64,000 nucleotides of DNA. It comes from an uncultured Tateyamaria sp. GTDB taxonomy: Bacteria; Pseudomonadota; Alphaproteobacteria; Rhodobacterales; Rhodobacteraceae. A model generated the notes under the pieces. That model was not told the origin of the DNA. It searched no databases and saw only the letters and a list, made by a program, of their open reading frames with translations. Position numbers and translations under genes: made by a program. Positions 17,182-26,940 of the stretch are shown piece after piece (position 1 is the first letter of the stretch; every line of letters starts with the position of its first letter). Where the stretch lies: assembly GCA_947501275.1 (NCBI GenBank), contig CANMVD010000002.1, positions 372,001-436,000 of the forward strand, given 5' to 3'.

Positions 17182-18546
17182 TCAGTCCGAGATCACGACA
17201 CCAAAGCTGGGCAGCGCGGCGGCAGGCTGCACGGTGGGCTGGGTTGCGACTGCACTGTTGTTTGTGCCCAGACGCAAGGATGCCTGACGCAGCAACTCAA
17301 CGCGCTCCGGTTGGCCGGGTGCAAAGACAGCAGGCGCCCCGGCGTCTACAGCCTTGAGCCCTTCCCCGTACCAAACACGGGCAACATCGACGCGCTGCGT
17401 GGTGCCGAACCCTTGTGCAAGGTGGTGCCCCATCAATTCGCCATAGACGTGATCACCCATGGCAAACAGCATCAGAGCAGAGCCAAGCGCCACATCCATG
17501 TCATCTGTGCGGTATCCGACGCCCATGCAGATCTGTGCGGTGCCTTTCAGCTGCGCAGGCGACATGCCCGTTGTCAGGATGAAACCAGCCACATCGCTCA
17601 CCACCGCAGGCTGCGGTTTCAACGCCAATGCGGCCACATGGGGCTGCATTGCAGGGCCGAACTGCTTGCACTGCGCGGCGATCTGGTCTGACGTGAACCC
17701 TTGCACCTTGGCGATCATGTCTTCGCTTTTGGCGATTGCATAGGTCCGCGCAAGGCAGAACTGTTCGTTCAATGCGACATTCGGATCGGTCATGGAAGCC
17801 TGCGTCGTGAAGCCGCCATTCGTGTTGGTCAGCAGTGACACGGTGTTACAATGCGAGGCCAAAGACTGGGCTGATCCGGAACCGAGGAAGTTCGGCAATG
17901 CGGCGACCTCGGTTGTGGCCGGGGCTGCCGGTGCGGCCACGGCTGGCGCTGTTGGCGCAGCGGCGACTACAGTTGTCGTGGTTGTCGTTCCGACCGCTGG
18001 GGCAACAGGTTGCGGTGCGACAACAATCGTTGTGCCCTGACCCGCAACAGCAGGCTGACCTGCCAGCTCGGCTCGGTAGGTTTTCAACAGACCGCGTACA
18101 CCTTCGGGGTTCTGCGCGATTTGCTGTGTCACAGCGTAGCCACCAGCCTGAGCGCGGTTATACGAACTGATCAGCAGGTTTTGCTCGAACGGAGACAATT
18201 GCCCTGTGACCGGATACCCAAGGTAGGCTTGATATGCCGAAACAGCATTGCGCGACTTTCGTCCCAGCTGCCCGTCAACTGTACCGGCATTGAAACCAAA
18301 GTAGTTCAGCGAGGCCTGGATCTCGCGCCCTTCCTGCGTGGATGGCAGGCGCGGCTTATACGTTTTTTTCGTGTATGTGCGTGTGGTCGCCCGCTTGCGC
18401 TGGTTCTGCTTTGTCGCAGCGTGGCCCACGATTCCACCGATAATGGCGCCCGCAACAAAGTCGCCGGCATCCGCAGAGGCCCGTTCTACAGGTACAAGAA
18501 TAAGCGAAGCCGCAAAGACCGAAGCGGTCAGCGTTTTGGTAATCAT
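17182..18546 (-). CDS. Secreted peptidoglycan-binding domain protein
   Basis: 454 residues with a signal peptide (cleavage near RASA) and a short glycine-rich segment (GAIIGGIVGHAAT). A PG_binding_1-like domain covers about residues 70-130 (EIQASLNYFGFNAGTVDGQL, AVSAYQAYLGYPVTGQL). An Ala/Thr/Val-rich linker follows, then a C-terminal helical domain of unknown family with conserved-looking cysteines (SHCNT, QFCLA, AQCKQ, QICMG). No lytic motif. Likely a periplasmic, wall-associated protein. Single gene with its own terminator. Confidence 0.8.
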   Translation of the reverse strand: MITKTLTASVFAASLILVPVERASADAGDFVAGAIIGGIVGHAATKQNQRKRATTRTYTKKTYKPRLPSTQEGREIQASLNYFGFNAGTVDGQLGRKSRNAVSAYQAYLGYPVTGQLSPFEQNLLISSYNRAQAGGYAVTQQIAQNPEGVRGLLKTYRAELAGQPAVAGQGTTIVVAPQPVAPAVGTTTTTTVVAAAPTAPAVAAPAAPATTEVAALPNFLGSGSAQSLASHCNTVSLLTNTNGGFTTQASMTDPNVALNEQFCLARTYAIAKSEDMIAKVQGFTSDQIAAQCKQFGPAMQPHVAALALKPQPAVVSDVAGFILTTGMSPAQLKGTAQICMGVGYRTDDMDVALGSALMLFAMGDHVYGELMGHHLAQGFGTTQRVDVARVWYGEGLKAVDAGAPAVFAPGQPERVELLRQASLRLGTNNSAVATQPTVQPAAALPSFGVVISD

Positions 18547-18699
18547 TTACATCCCTCCAAATATCTGGCGGTAGTTTATCACCTGCGCACGGTTTGCGAA
18601 GTCACAATTTCCATACCCCCTTATCTCCGGGCATTTTCTTGCGTATTGCACGCATGATCACAAAGATGCATTTCTGCCCACCCCTTGATCGGAGCTCAC

Positions 18700-19365
18700 A
18701 TGACCACTTCAAGCATCGAGTCACCAGTCGTTTCCGTCGACATCGTGTCAGACGTCATGTGCCCGTGGTGCATTGTCGGCTTTCGTCAATTGGAACAGGC
18801 ACTTGCGCTGACAGGTTCAGGTGCCACGATCCGATGGCACCCGTTCGAACTGAACCCTGCCATGCCAGCGGAAGGGCAAAATCTGGCTGAGCACATTGCC
18901 GAAAAATACGGGCAATCAGCAGAGCAATCAGCGCAAAATCGCGCGCATTTGCGAGAATTGGGCCAAACGCTCGGAATTGATTTCAATTTCTCTTTGGACA
19001 GTCGAATCGTAAACAGCTTTGCGGCCCACCAATTGCTTGAATTCGCGTTGTCTCAAGGATTGCAGCACCCGCTAAAGTTGGCTTTGTTTGAGGCGCACTT
19101 CACCGCGCAGCGCGATGTCTCGGACATCAACGTCTTGTTGGATGTGGCTGAAAACGTTGGACTTGAGCGCAGTGCGGCCGCCGAAGTTCTGAAGAGCGGT
19201 GATCTGGTCGACGCGGTGCGCGACAAACAGACCTTTTGGACATCGCGTGGTATATCCGGCGTTCCGTCTATGATCTTTGCGGGCAAATATCTGGTCACAG
19301 GCGCTCAGGGCGCTGAGAACTATGCGCAAATTTTGCGCAAGGTGGCGCAAGAAGACGCAGCTTAG
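18700..19365 (+). CDS. DsbA family oxidoreductase (FrnE-like)
   Basis: 221 residues. A thioredoxin fold with active site CPWC in SDVMCPWCIVGF, a helical insertion, and the cis-Pro loop GISGVPSMIF. There is no signal peptide, so it is cytosolic like FrnE/2-hydroxychromene isomerase relatives, which act as disulfide or polyketide redox factors. ATG 18700 has CGGAG upstream; a TTG at 18685 is the alternative. Confidence 0.9.
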   Translation: MTTSSIESPVVSVDIVSDVMCPWCIVGFRQLEQALALTGSGATIRWHPFELNPAMPAEGQNLAEHIAEKYGQSAEQSAQNRAHLRELGQTLGIDFNFSLDSRIVNSFAAHQLLEFALSQGLQHPLKLALFEAHFTAQRDVSDINVLLDVAENVGLERSAAAEVLKSGDLVDAVRDKQTFWTSRGISGVPSMIFAGKYLVTGAQGAENYAQILRKVAQEDAA

Positions 19366-19374
19366 CGATCGGCC

Positions 19375-19863
19375 TCAGATGGCCCGAATGCCCCGTCTTG
19401 CCCGCACTCCCCAAGCCAGCATAGCACCCAGCCCCAACGCTAGAACGAGATACCCCAAATCCGGTTGCGATCCAAAAAAGATCCGGTTCGTGACTCGCCC
19501 GGGCAAAAAGTTGAACAAGCCCGCAATCCACAGACCATGCCAATACAGGCTGCGCATCGCCAATCTGTGCAGCGCAATACGTCCGGCAAACACGTGGCGC
19601 AGACCTGTGTAGAGCGACCAATACGTAAACAGCGCAAAACCGTGGATTGGGCTGAACGGACCAATCACGGCGAAGCTGTGTATCCAGAAAGAAGACGTGG
19701 CCACCACGCCCATGACCAGAACCCAGAAATAGCCCAGCACTTTGTGGATGCGATCCCGCTGCCCTCGGTACAGTGCAAACGGTCCGACCACGATGGCCAA
19801 AAGGGCAGCCCCGACATGCAGTTGAATGACGGGTGACGCTTGAAGAAGTGGGAGCAGGGACAT
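19375..19863 (-). CDS. DUF2306 family membrane protein
   Basis: 162 residues, four or five transmembrane segments, with family-like motifs LHVGAALLAIVVGPFALYRG, IHKVLGYFWV and SPIHGFALFTYW, including conserved His residues that suggest haem or metal contact. Function unknown. It is convergent with the DsbA gene, 9 bases apart. Confidence 0.75.
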   Translation of the reverse strand: MSLLPLLQASPVIQLHVGAALLAIVVGPFALYRGQRDRIHKVLGYFWVLVMGVVATSSFWIHSFAVIGPFSPIHGFALFTYWSLYTGLRHVFAGRIALHRLAMRSLYWHGLWIAGLFNFLPGRVTNRIFFGSQPDLGYLVLALGLGAMLAWGVRARRGIRAI

Positions 19864-19973
19864 TGGCGCGCCTTTCTCGAAGGTGGGGTGGGTTGCGCAG
19901 TGGATTGACCCTCAGCTAGACAAGGCAGGCGCGGCTATTCCATTGGCATTGCGCGAAAAAGAGGGCTGACTTC

Positions 19974-20756
19974 GTGAGTGACGGGCATCCGCAATCCGCG
20001 CTTCGCCAATGGCGCAACCACATGGGGCACCCCGCGACGCTGATCGTGCTTTTGGGGGTGGCCACAGTGCTGGGCGTTGCAGGGCCCTTTGGGACGGATG
20101 AGCGCCTCAACCTGTTGCAGCGGCTGGCCTACTGGTGTGTCACGGTATGTGCCACCTATGCCTTGGGTGTGTTGTGTGATGCAGCCGTCCGAGGCGCGTT
20201 TTCACGATCAGGCTTCGCCGTGCAATTGGCCCTGAGCGCGGTTTTGACCGGCATTTCCATCTGCGCGGCGGTGTTCATCATCAACCTTATCGTTTTTGGA
20301 TGGGTGATGGATGGCGTGGCGCTGACCTCTTTCGTGGCCTCCACCTTTGTGATCGCCGCTATTGTCACCATCGTCTTGGGTGTGGTGCGTCAGCACGGCC
20401 AGAGCACACCACAGGTCGTGGCCCCTGCCCCGCCCAAGTTGCTGTCACGACTGCCACTTGAAAAACGCGCAGCCCTGGTCGCCTTGTCTGTCGAAGATCA
20501 TTATGTGCGTGTGCAGACCCTCAAAGGGGAAGAGTTGGTTTTGATGCGCCTGTCGGATGCGATCGGGGAAGTCGGGGATACATTGGGCGGGCAAGTGCAT
20601 CGCAGCCATTGGGCGGCCTTTGGGCAGATCACATCGGCCCGCCGCGCAGGAGACCGCGCCCTCCTGACCATGACAACGGGCGCAGAGATTCCCGTGAGCC
20701 GCGCCAACATCGCGATGATCAAGGAGGCAGGGTTGTTGCCTGAACGCAATGGTTGA
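19974..20756 (+). CDS. Membrane-bound LytTR family DNA-binding protein
   Basis: 260 residues. Four transmembrane segments (about 20-140) are followed by a LytTR domain from about 160 ([43 protein letters not shown]). This is the membrane-LytTR architecture rather than a receiver-LytTR response regulator; such proteins sense the membrane state and bind DNA directly. GTG start. The stop overlaps lipB by 8 bases, so the two are co-transcribed. Confidence 0.88.
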   Translation: MSDGHPQSALRQWRNHMGHPATLIVLLGVATVLGVAGPFGTDERLNLLQRLAYWCVTVCATYALGVLCDAAVRGAFSRSGFAVQLALSAVLTGISICAAVFIINLIVFGWVMDGVALTSFVASTFVIAAIVTIVLGVVRQHGQSTPQVVAPAPPKLLSRLPLEKRAALVALSVEDHYVRVQTLKGEELVLMRLSDAIGEVGDTLGGQVHRSHWAAFGQITSARRAGDRALLTMTTGAEIPVSRANIAMIKEAGLLPERNG

Positions 20757-21414
20757 ATGGATCACAACACCCGGCTTGACCGACTATCGGCAAGCAGAGG
20801 CTTGGATGGAGACCCGCGCCACCGCCATAGCGGCTGGCGAGGCGGATGAATGCATCTGGTTGCTGGAACACCCCCCCCTTTACACGGCAGGCACGTCCGC
20901 CAAACCCGCCGATCTGACAGATCCCGACCGCTTTGACGTGCATCAGACCCGGCGCGGCGGGCAATACACCTATCACGGTCCGGGCCAGCGGGTCGCCTAC
21001 ACTCTTCTGAATGTGGGTGCTCGCGGGCATGATGTGCGTGCTTTTGTACAACAACTGGAGGCATGGGTCATTGCCACCCTCGCTGAATTCAACGTGCGTG
21101 GGGAGATCCGGGAGGGCCGTGTCGGCGTCTGGGTCGCGCGCCCGGAAAAGCCCCCGCAGCCCAACGGCGCAATGGCCGAAGACAAGATCGCCGCAATCGG
21201 CATTCGCTTGCGCAAGTGGATCAGCTTTCACGGCCTTTCCATCAACGTCGAACCTGATCTTGGCCATTTTGACGGCATCGTGCCCTGCGGCATTGCCGAG
21301 CACGGTGTGACGTCTTTGGTCGATTTGGGTCTTCCTGTTACGATGGATGACGTTGACATCGCGTTGCGGCGCACCTTTGACACCGTGTTCGCGCCGACCC
21401 TGCTCAACAATTGA
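20749..21414 (+). CDS. lipB: Octanoyl-[acyl-carrier-protein]-protein octanoyltransferase
   Basis: 221 residues. Family landmarks [16 protein letters not shown] (RGG-x-x-x-HGPGQ), the Lys loop [19 protein letters not shown], and PCGI with the catalytic Cys. LipB transfers octanoyl groups from ACP to lipoyl domains, the first step of lipoate attachment. It overlaps the LytTR gene by 8 bases. Confidence 0.96.
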   Translation: MVEWITTPGLTDYRQAEAWMETRATAIAAGEADECIWLLEHPPLYTAGTSAKPADLTDPDRFDVHQTRRGGQYTYHGPGQRVAYTLLNVGARGHDVRAFVQQLEAWVIATLAEFNVRGEIREGRVGVWVARPEKPPQPNGAMAEDKIAAIGIRLRKWISFHGLSINVEPDLGHFDGIVPCGIAEHGVTSLVDLGLPVTMDDVDIALRRTFDTVFAPTLLNN

Positions 21415-21743
21415 ATGTCCCTGCTCCCTGACGTGGTCGGCGTGCTACGTTGCCCATTAATCGACCGGCAATTGGGCTAGGCTGCCACCTACGCATGCAA
21501 ACGCACGGGGCTTGCCGGACGAGTCAGTCTGATATTATCAACCCTGATTTTGGCTGGGTTGTACGAGCTTATGGGATCGCGTCACGTGATCAATCAACGG
21601 TTTTAGGGGTGCCGGCGCGACAAACACAGGCGTGCCAGTTCTGATATCTCAAACCGGCCCGACTTTTACGGCTCAGCACCTTCGCAATCCCACACCATCG
21701 CCCCCGGAAAACCAATGCACGGGGGAGCACTGCCGATATTGGT
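21415..21743. other. Intergenic region between lipB and the RTX gene (convergent)
   Basis: No gene is seen in these 329 bases. A CCCCCG/CGGGGG dyad with a 13-base loop lies near 21700-21724, just past the 3' end of the RTX gene. It is not followed by a T-run on either strand, so a Rho-independent terminator is not established. Confidence 0.4.
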
Positions 21744-24700
21744 TTACCCCAGCATCCCGGCCAAGGCACGCGCCTCGTACCCTTTCATGATGGGGCGCGC
21801 CGCGCTGCTGGCGCACATCAACAATTCGGGGAAAATACGCGCGATCTCCATGGCGACAGCGCCTTCCTCGACATCACCGAATTCTGCCGCATCCACCGCT
21901 TCACGGGTCAGATGGAAACTCTCGGTGGCCGCACCATTGGCAAAGATGATCTCGTGCCGATCCAACAGTATGTGATAATATGTAATGGTCGGACGCGGGG
22001 CGCGATAGATCGTGTCGCCGCGCACGAGGTTGGCGGCACTGACCAGCACCTCATCCAACCCAAACAGCATCTCGGCGCGCCAATCCGCGATAAACATGCG
22101 GTGTGCCGGTGACACCAGCAGATCTGATGTGTTGTTCAGCGTGCCAGACGTGATGCAAATCGGTGCAAGGTCGTCCAGCGCATTCACCTCACGCCGCAAT
22201 ATCGCCCGAACCGGACGTGCGCCGTTGTCATAGGTGCGCAACCGCATCCCCCTGCGCAGGTTTTCGACAGCAACCAGCCCTTGGGCAGTGTCGATCAACG
22301 TGCCTGCCGTAAAGCAGGCCACGTTGGTCGTATCGAACGTCAGATCACCCGAAGACGCACCCGCCAGAGTGAGCGTTGCGCCAAGCGATGAGCTATCCGA
22401 GTAATTGCCGATTGACTGGTTCAGGACGCCGTCGTCATTCAGATCAGCCCGCAATTCCGCGATGTGTCCGTAGTACTGACTAAGGTCGATGAAGTCGTTG
22501 TTGCTTTGATCACCGTCGTCGATCGCGCCAGTGTTGCCTGTGTTAAAGTCCGAAATGGTGTCGTTGCCCGTGGACACGACAAAGGTGTCGTCACCATCCC
22601 CCCCGACAAGGCTGTCATCACCTGCGCCAGCCTCGATGACATCGTTATCGGCACCGCCCAGCAAGGTGTCGTTGCCCGTCCCACCTGTCAGCGTGTCGTT
22701 GCCGGCCGCGCCATCGACGTTCAAGCCCGCAGTATCGAGCTCGCCATTCACCACATCATCGAAATCCGTCAGGATCAGGTTTTCAATGCCGGAAAAGGTG
22801 ATGGTGTCTGTGCCGTTGGTGATCGTGCCCGCTTCGGCGCCCGAATAATCAACCGTGACAGGGCCAGACAGGTTCGACAGGTCAATCGTGTCGTTGTCAA
22901 CGCCACCTTCGCCGCCGGTTATGGTGTCATTGCCAAAGTTATCCGCAATGACGAACGTGTCGGCATCGTCACCGCCATCCATACTGTCCGCGCCAAGTCC
23001 GCCCGCGATGGTGTCGCTGCCCGTCCCGCCACTGATCGTGTCCTCAGACGTAGCGTCGCCGGTGTCCGCAATCAGGTCATCGCCCGTGCCGCCATCGATA
23101 CTGTCACTGTCTGCACCACCATCAAGGCTGTCATTGCCGGTGCCACCCTCAAGGGTGTCCGTGCCCGTACCACCAGCCAGCGAGTCGTCGTCGTCACCCC
23201 CAAGCAGGGAGTCATCACCCGCGCCACCATCCAGCGTATCGTTGCCAGCGCCTCCATCCAACGTGTCGTTTGTCGTCTCAATCGCTGCGACACTAAAGTT
23301 GTCGACGGCAAAGCTTTCGTTATCGATGCCGGAGTTCAGCGTGCTGCCTAACCCTACCGTCAGGGTGTCTGGTGGCGTGTCGACCGTGATGACCACATTC
23401 ATGATCGTGTCGACAGAAGACGAAACCGCTGTTGGCCCGGTGGGTGAGGTGTAACCCAGCTCGCCTGTGGCGGTGTTCGTGAAGTCAACTGTGTAGGTCG
23501 CGCCGTCCGCGCCAACAAAGCTTTGGGAAGCAGGCGAGCTCGTGTCCCCCGACAGATGCGTGAAACGAACTTCCTCACCATTCAAGGTGATGACAAACTC
23601 TTCGCCATCCCAGCTGTCCAGCAACAGAACATCAAATACGACCTGTGCCTGATCGGCATCCGATCCCAACTCAAAGGTGTTCTCTGTCGCAACAACCCCG
23701 TCCGCCGCGCCAAAGCGACCAAGAGAGGTGCCAAGGTCCGGGTCAGTCTCGGTGCTGGCATTTGTCCAGCCTGATGCGCCGCTTTCAAAGTCGCTTTCGT
23801 AAACTGTCGTGGACTCGGATCCGTCATCACCGACAAGACTGTCATCGCCGACTCCACCGATAAGACTGTCATCTCCCGTACCGCCATCTAGCGTGTCATT
23901 GCCCGCATCACCCTGCAATGTGTCGTTGCCCGAGTCGCCAACAAGGCTGTCTGCACCTTCGCCACCCGAAACGCTGTCCGATCCGGTGCCGCCCAGCAAC
24001 GTATCGTTCCCGCCGTTGCCATCGATGCTGTCGTCGCCAGCGCCGCCGTCAATACTGTCATTGCCCTCGATCCCGGCAGGCACACCAGTGACGGAGTATT
24101 CCGGCCCCGGCGGCAGTCCGATCATGCTCGAGGTGAGCAGGTTTTCAGCGACGTTGCCCGTGTCGGGGCCACTGATGGTCGCAGCCAAGGTATCCCCGCC
24201 AAGATTCTCCCAATAACGGATCTGGATTGTGTAGGTTTCGTTGGGATCAAGTACCACGTCGCCAAATCGCGTGGTGGTGCCTTGGTGGAAATCATTGTTG
24301 AGGTAGTCGAGCGTTCCGCCCGTCTGATTGGCAAAAGACAGGGGATTGCCTGAGGAATCAAAGATCTGAATGGTCGAGCCATCATCCGAAGACGTGGTCA
24401 ACCGATAGGTGCCTCCAGCAGTCGTGTTCAGCGTCGAGGTGTAAATGACACCAAAGTCTTCGGGGTTTCCGGTTGTGCCCCGCACAGAGTTGGTCAGACC
24501 GCCTTCGTCGAAATCGGTGACGTATCCAGATCCGGTGCGAACACCGCTTTCGATGTCAAACGCCTGCCCGGCTGCCGATGTGAAATCAAAGTCAAAGGTT
24601 TCAAAGTGCCATGCACCCTCGACCGGCCCGTCGCCGCTCAGAACATCCGCACCCTCACCACCGGTGATCGTATCGTCGCCAAATGCACCCGTCAGGGTGT

Positions 24701-24770
24701 CCGCGCCCGTTGTGCCGGAGATGACCTGATCACCTTCGGTGCCCGGATTCGTGTTATCGTTGGTCGCCAT
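21744..24770 (-). CDS. RTX/PA14/Hint-domain secreted calcium-binding protein
   Basis: 1008 residues, very acidic and Gly/Asp-rich. Order: short RTX block (residues 15-45), PA14-like region (about 50-220, YRLTTSSDDGST, IQIRYWENLGG), RTX nonapeptides (GGxGxDx) to about 310, a beta-rich insert with FESGASGW and LNGEEVRFTHL (about 320-500), long RTX arrays to about 800, then a C-terminal Hint domain (818-960: ACFTAGTLIDTAQG, SPAHRMFI). It has no N-terminal signal, as expected for type I secretion; no transporter is nearby. Start MATNDN at 24770 is preferred to GTG 24788. A perfect CtrA box lies upstream. Confidence 0.88.
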   Translation of the reverse strand: MATNDNTNPGTEGDQVISGTTGADTLTGAFGDDTITGGEGADVLSGDGPVEGAWHFETFDFDFTSAAGQAFDIESGVRTGSGYVTDFDEGGLTNSVRGTTGNPEDFGVIYTSTLNTTAGGTYRLTTSSDDGSTIQIFDSSGNPLSFANQTGGTLDYLNNDFHQGTTTRFGDVVLDPNETYTIQIRYWENLGGDTLAATISGPDTGNVAENLLTSSMIGLPPGPEYSVTGVPAGIEGNDSIDGGAGDDSIDGNGGNDTLLGGTGSDSVSGGEGADSLVGDSGNDTLQGDAGNDTLDGGTGDDSLIGGVGDDSLVGDDGSESTTVYESDFESGASGWTNASTETDPDLGTSLGRFGAADGVVATENTFELGSDADQAQVVFDVLLLDSWDGEEFVITLNGEEVRFTHLSGDTSSPASQSFVGADGATYTVDFTNTATGELGYTSPTGPTAVSSSVDTIMNVVITVDTPPDTLTVGLGSTLNSGIDNESFAVDNFSVAAIETTNDTLDGGAGNDTLDGGAGDDSLLGGDDDDSLAGGTGTDTLEGGTGNDSLDGGADSDSIDGGTGDDLIADTGDATSEDTISGGTGSDTIAGGLGADSMDGGDDADTFVIADNFGNDTITGGEGGVDNDTIDLSNLSGPVTVDYSGAEAGTITNGTDTITFSGIENLILTDFDDVVNGELDTAGLNVDGAAGNDTLTGGTGNDTLLGGADNDVIEAGAGDDSLVGGDGDDTFVVSTGNDTISDFNTGNTGAIDDGDQSNNDFIDLSQYYGHIAELRADLNDDGVLNQSIGNYSDSSSLGATLTLAGASSGDLTFDTTNVACFTAGTLIDTAQGLVAVENLRRGMRLRTYDNGARPVRAILRREVNALDDLAPICITSGTLNNTSDLLVSPAHRMFIADWRAEMLFGLDEVLVSAANLVRGDTIYRAPRPTITYYHILLDRHEIIFANGAATESFHLTREAVDAAEFGDVEEGAVAMEIARIFPELLMCASSAARPIMKGYEARALAGMLG

Positions 24771-25147
24771 ACTCGTTACCTGCTCCACCGCGCATTACGC
24801 GCTTTTGAGGCAACAAGTGACGTCGGATTTGAGCTTAACGATGGATTAACCGTGGCCTAATTCGCAAGAAAACAAGGCTATTCTGTGCGTTTGCCCGCAG
24901 ATTGAGAACAAAGCGGCCTGCCCAGCCCACTTTGTTTCCAAAATGACCGCAATCCCAAACCCGTTGAGTTGCCACTTCGGTCAGGGCCAATCCGCAACAT
25001 GCAGAATGGTTCACACGCGACAATTCATCCCGGTCAGACGAGCGATCAAGCATTGAAGCGGGCCCATCAAGTCACTAGAACGAAGTCCAAAGCGGCGCGC
25101 AGATGGGAACCCTGTGCGTGCACTGTATCAAATCTAGGAGGCACCGC
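24771..25147. other. Divergent promoter region, RTX gene / ctaD
   Basis: 377 bases with no credible gene. It carries the CtrA box described separately, an AT-rich stretch at 24800-24900, and the ctaD ribosome binding site AGGAGG at 25137. Confidence 0.5.
24835..24850. promoter_or_regulatory. CtrA binding site (perfect consensus)
   Basis: TTAA-CGATGGA-TTAAC matches the full CtrA consensus TTAA-N7-TTAAC at every specified base. It lies 65 bases upstream of the RTX-Hint start and about 300 bases from ctaD, so the RTX gene is the likelier target. CtrA is the essential-type response regulator of Alphaproteobacteria controlling motility and surface programmes. Confidence 0.75.
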
Positions 25148-26884
25148 ATGGCAGACGCAGCCATTCACGGTCACGATCATGAAGACGAGCGTGGGTTTTT
25201 CACGCGCTGGTTCATGTCCACGAACCACAAAGATATCGGGATCCTGTACCTGATCGTTTCAGCCCTTGTGGGTTTTGTGTCGGTGGCCTTCACCGTCTAC
25301 ATGCGCCTTGAGCTGATGGATCCGGGCGTACAGTACATGTGTGCCGAAGGTGCGCGCCTGTTTGCATCCGACGCATATTGCACGCCCAACGGGCACCTTT
25401 GGAATGTCTTGATCACCGGTCACGGTATTCTGATGATGTTCTTTGTGGTCATCCCCGCTCTGTTCGGTGGATTTGGCAACTATTTCATGCCCTTGCAGAT
25501 CGGCGCGCCCGATATGGCCTTCCCGCGCATGAACAACCTGTCCTTCTGGCTCTACGTTGCTGGTACGACACTGGCGATCTGTTCGGTGCTTGCACCGGGT
25601 GGCAATGGCCAGCTTGGTTCCGGTGTGGGTTGGGTTTTGTACCCACCGCTGTCGACGAGTGAACAAGGCATGTCCATGGACCTCGCGATTTTCGCGGTCC
25701 ACGTTTCCGGAGCGTCCTCCATCCTTGGTGCGATCAACATGATCACCACCTTCCTGAACATGCGTGCACCGGGCATGACGCTCTTCAAAGTGCCGCTGTT
25801 TTCGTGGTCGATCTTTGTCACAAGCTGGCTGATCCTGCTGTCGCTGCCGGTTCTGGCGGGCGCGATCACCATGCTGCTGATGGACCGCAACTTCGGGTTC
25901 ACCTTCTTTGACCCTGCGGGCGGCGGCGACCCGGTGCTCTATCAGCACATCCTTTGGTTCTTTGGCCACCCCGAAGTCTACATCATCATTCTGCCCGGCT
26001 TTGGCATTATCTCGCACGTGATCGCGACGTTCTCGCGCAAGCCCGTGTTCGGGTATCTGCCAATGGTCTGGGCGATCATCGCGATTGGCGCCTTGGGCTT
26101 TGTCGTGTGGGCACACCACATGTACACGGTTGGCATGTCGCTGAACCAGCAGGCCTATTTCATGCTGGCCACGATGGTCATCGCGGTCCCGACGGGCGTG
26201 AAGGTCTTCAGCTGGATCGCCACCATGTGGGGCGGCTCGGTTGAACTGAAAACGCCTATGCTGTGGGCCTTTGGTTTCCTGTTCCTGTTCACTGTTGGTG
26301 GCGTCACAGGCATCGTGCTGAGCCAAGCCGCAGTAGACCGCTACTATCACGACACGTACTACGTTGTGGCACACTTCCACTACGTGATGTCGCTTGGTGC
26401 CGTGTTCGCGATCTTTGCCGGTGTTTACTTCTACTTCCCCAAAATGACGGGTCGCATGTACCCTGAATGGGCTGGCAAGCTGCACTTCTGGACGATGTTC
26501 ATCGGGGCCAACCTGACGTTCTTCCCGCAGCACTTCCTGGGCCGTCAGGGCATGCCACGCCGCTACATCGACTACCCAGAGGCCTATGCGTATTGGAACG
26601 AGTGGTCGAGCTGGGGTGCGTTCCTGAGCTTTGCATCCTTCCTGTTCTTCTTTGGTGTCATGGCCTACTCGATCCGCGCAGGCGCACGGGTGACCGAGAA
26701 CAACCCATGGAACGAATATGCGGACACGCTGGAATGGACACTGCCCAGCCCACCCCCGGAACACACATTCGAAATCCTGCCCAAGCAGGAAGAATGGGAC
26801 AAGTCGCACCGTTACCCGGACAGCCTTGAAGAATGGGCCGGGACCGAGCATCCAAGAGATGCACAGTACAAGCCTGAAAGTTAG
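25148..26884 (+). CDS. ctaD: Cytochrome c oxidase subunit I (aa3 type)
   Basis: 578 residues, twelve transmembrane segments. Haem-copper landmarks: the low-spin haem His in [10 protein letters not shown], the CuB site with [14 protein letters not shown] (His-Tyr cross-link), WAHHMYTVG, and [13 protein letters not shown] near the C-terminus. It is the catalytic subunit of terminal cytochrome oxidase. Start ATG 25148 follows AGGAGG. No subunit II or III gene is adjacent, so ctaD stands alone here, as it does in Paracoccus and Rhodobacter relatives. Confidence 0.97.
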   Translation: MADAAIHGHDHEDERGFFTRWFMSTNHKDIGILYLIVSALVGFVSVAFTVYMRLELMDPGVQYMCAEGARLFASDAYCTPNGHLWNVLITGHGILMMFFVVIPALFGGFGNYFMPLQIGAPDMAFPRMNNLSFWLYVAGTTLAICSVLAPGGNGQLGSGVGWVLYPPLSTSEQGMSMDLAIFAVHVSGASSILGAINMITTFLNMRAPGMTLFKVPLFSWSIFVTSWLILLSLPVLAGAITMLLMDRNFGFTFFDPAGGGDPVLYQHILWFFGHPEVYIIILPGFGIISHVIATFSRKPVFGYLPMVWAIIAIGALGFVVWAHHMYTVGMSLNQQAYFMLATMVIAVPTGVKVFSWIATMWGGSVELKTPMLWAFGFLFLFTVGGVTGIVLSQAAVDRYYHDTYYVVAHFHYVMSLGAVFAIFAGVYFYFPKMTGRMYPEWAGKLHFWTMFIGANLTFFPQHFLGRQGMPRRYIDYPEAYAYWNEWSSWGAFLSFASFLFFFGVMAYSIRAGARVTENNPWNEYADTLEWTLPSPPPEHTFEILPKQEEWDKSHRYPDSLEEWAGTEHPRDAQYKPES

Positions 26885-26904
26885 GCGCGACGACCAGAAT
26901 ACTC

Positions 26905-26935
26905 AAAAGGCCTCGGGATACTCCCGGGGCCTTTT
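26905..26935. terminator. Bidirectional terminator after ctaD
   Basis: AAAAGGCC-t-CGGG, loop ATACT, CCCG-g-GGCCTTTT: a stem of about 12 bp with one mismatch and T-runs on both strands. It sits 20 bases after ctaD and 6 bases from the end of the convergent acyltransferase gene, and serves both. Confidence 0.9.
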
Positions 26936-26940
26936 GCATT

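Noticed and set aside
21697-21725. Terminator of the RTX gene
   Set aside because: A CCCCCG/CGGGGG dyad exists but no T-run follows it on either strand.
21744-22320. Hint domain as an intein in the RTX gene
   Set aside because: It is at the C-terminus with no downstream extein and lacks the terminal His-Asn, so it is a Hint/BIL-type domain, not an intein.
22464-24216. Regular short repeats that could look like a CRISPR array
   Set aside because: They are codon-level RTX nonapeptide repeats (GGxGxDxxx) within one protein; no constant repeat with unique spacers and no cas genes.
25259-26851. 530-codon open frame on the minus strand across ctaD
   Set aside because: Fully antisense to a certain cytochrome oxidase gene; low-complexity His/Arg/Gln composition with no domain.
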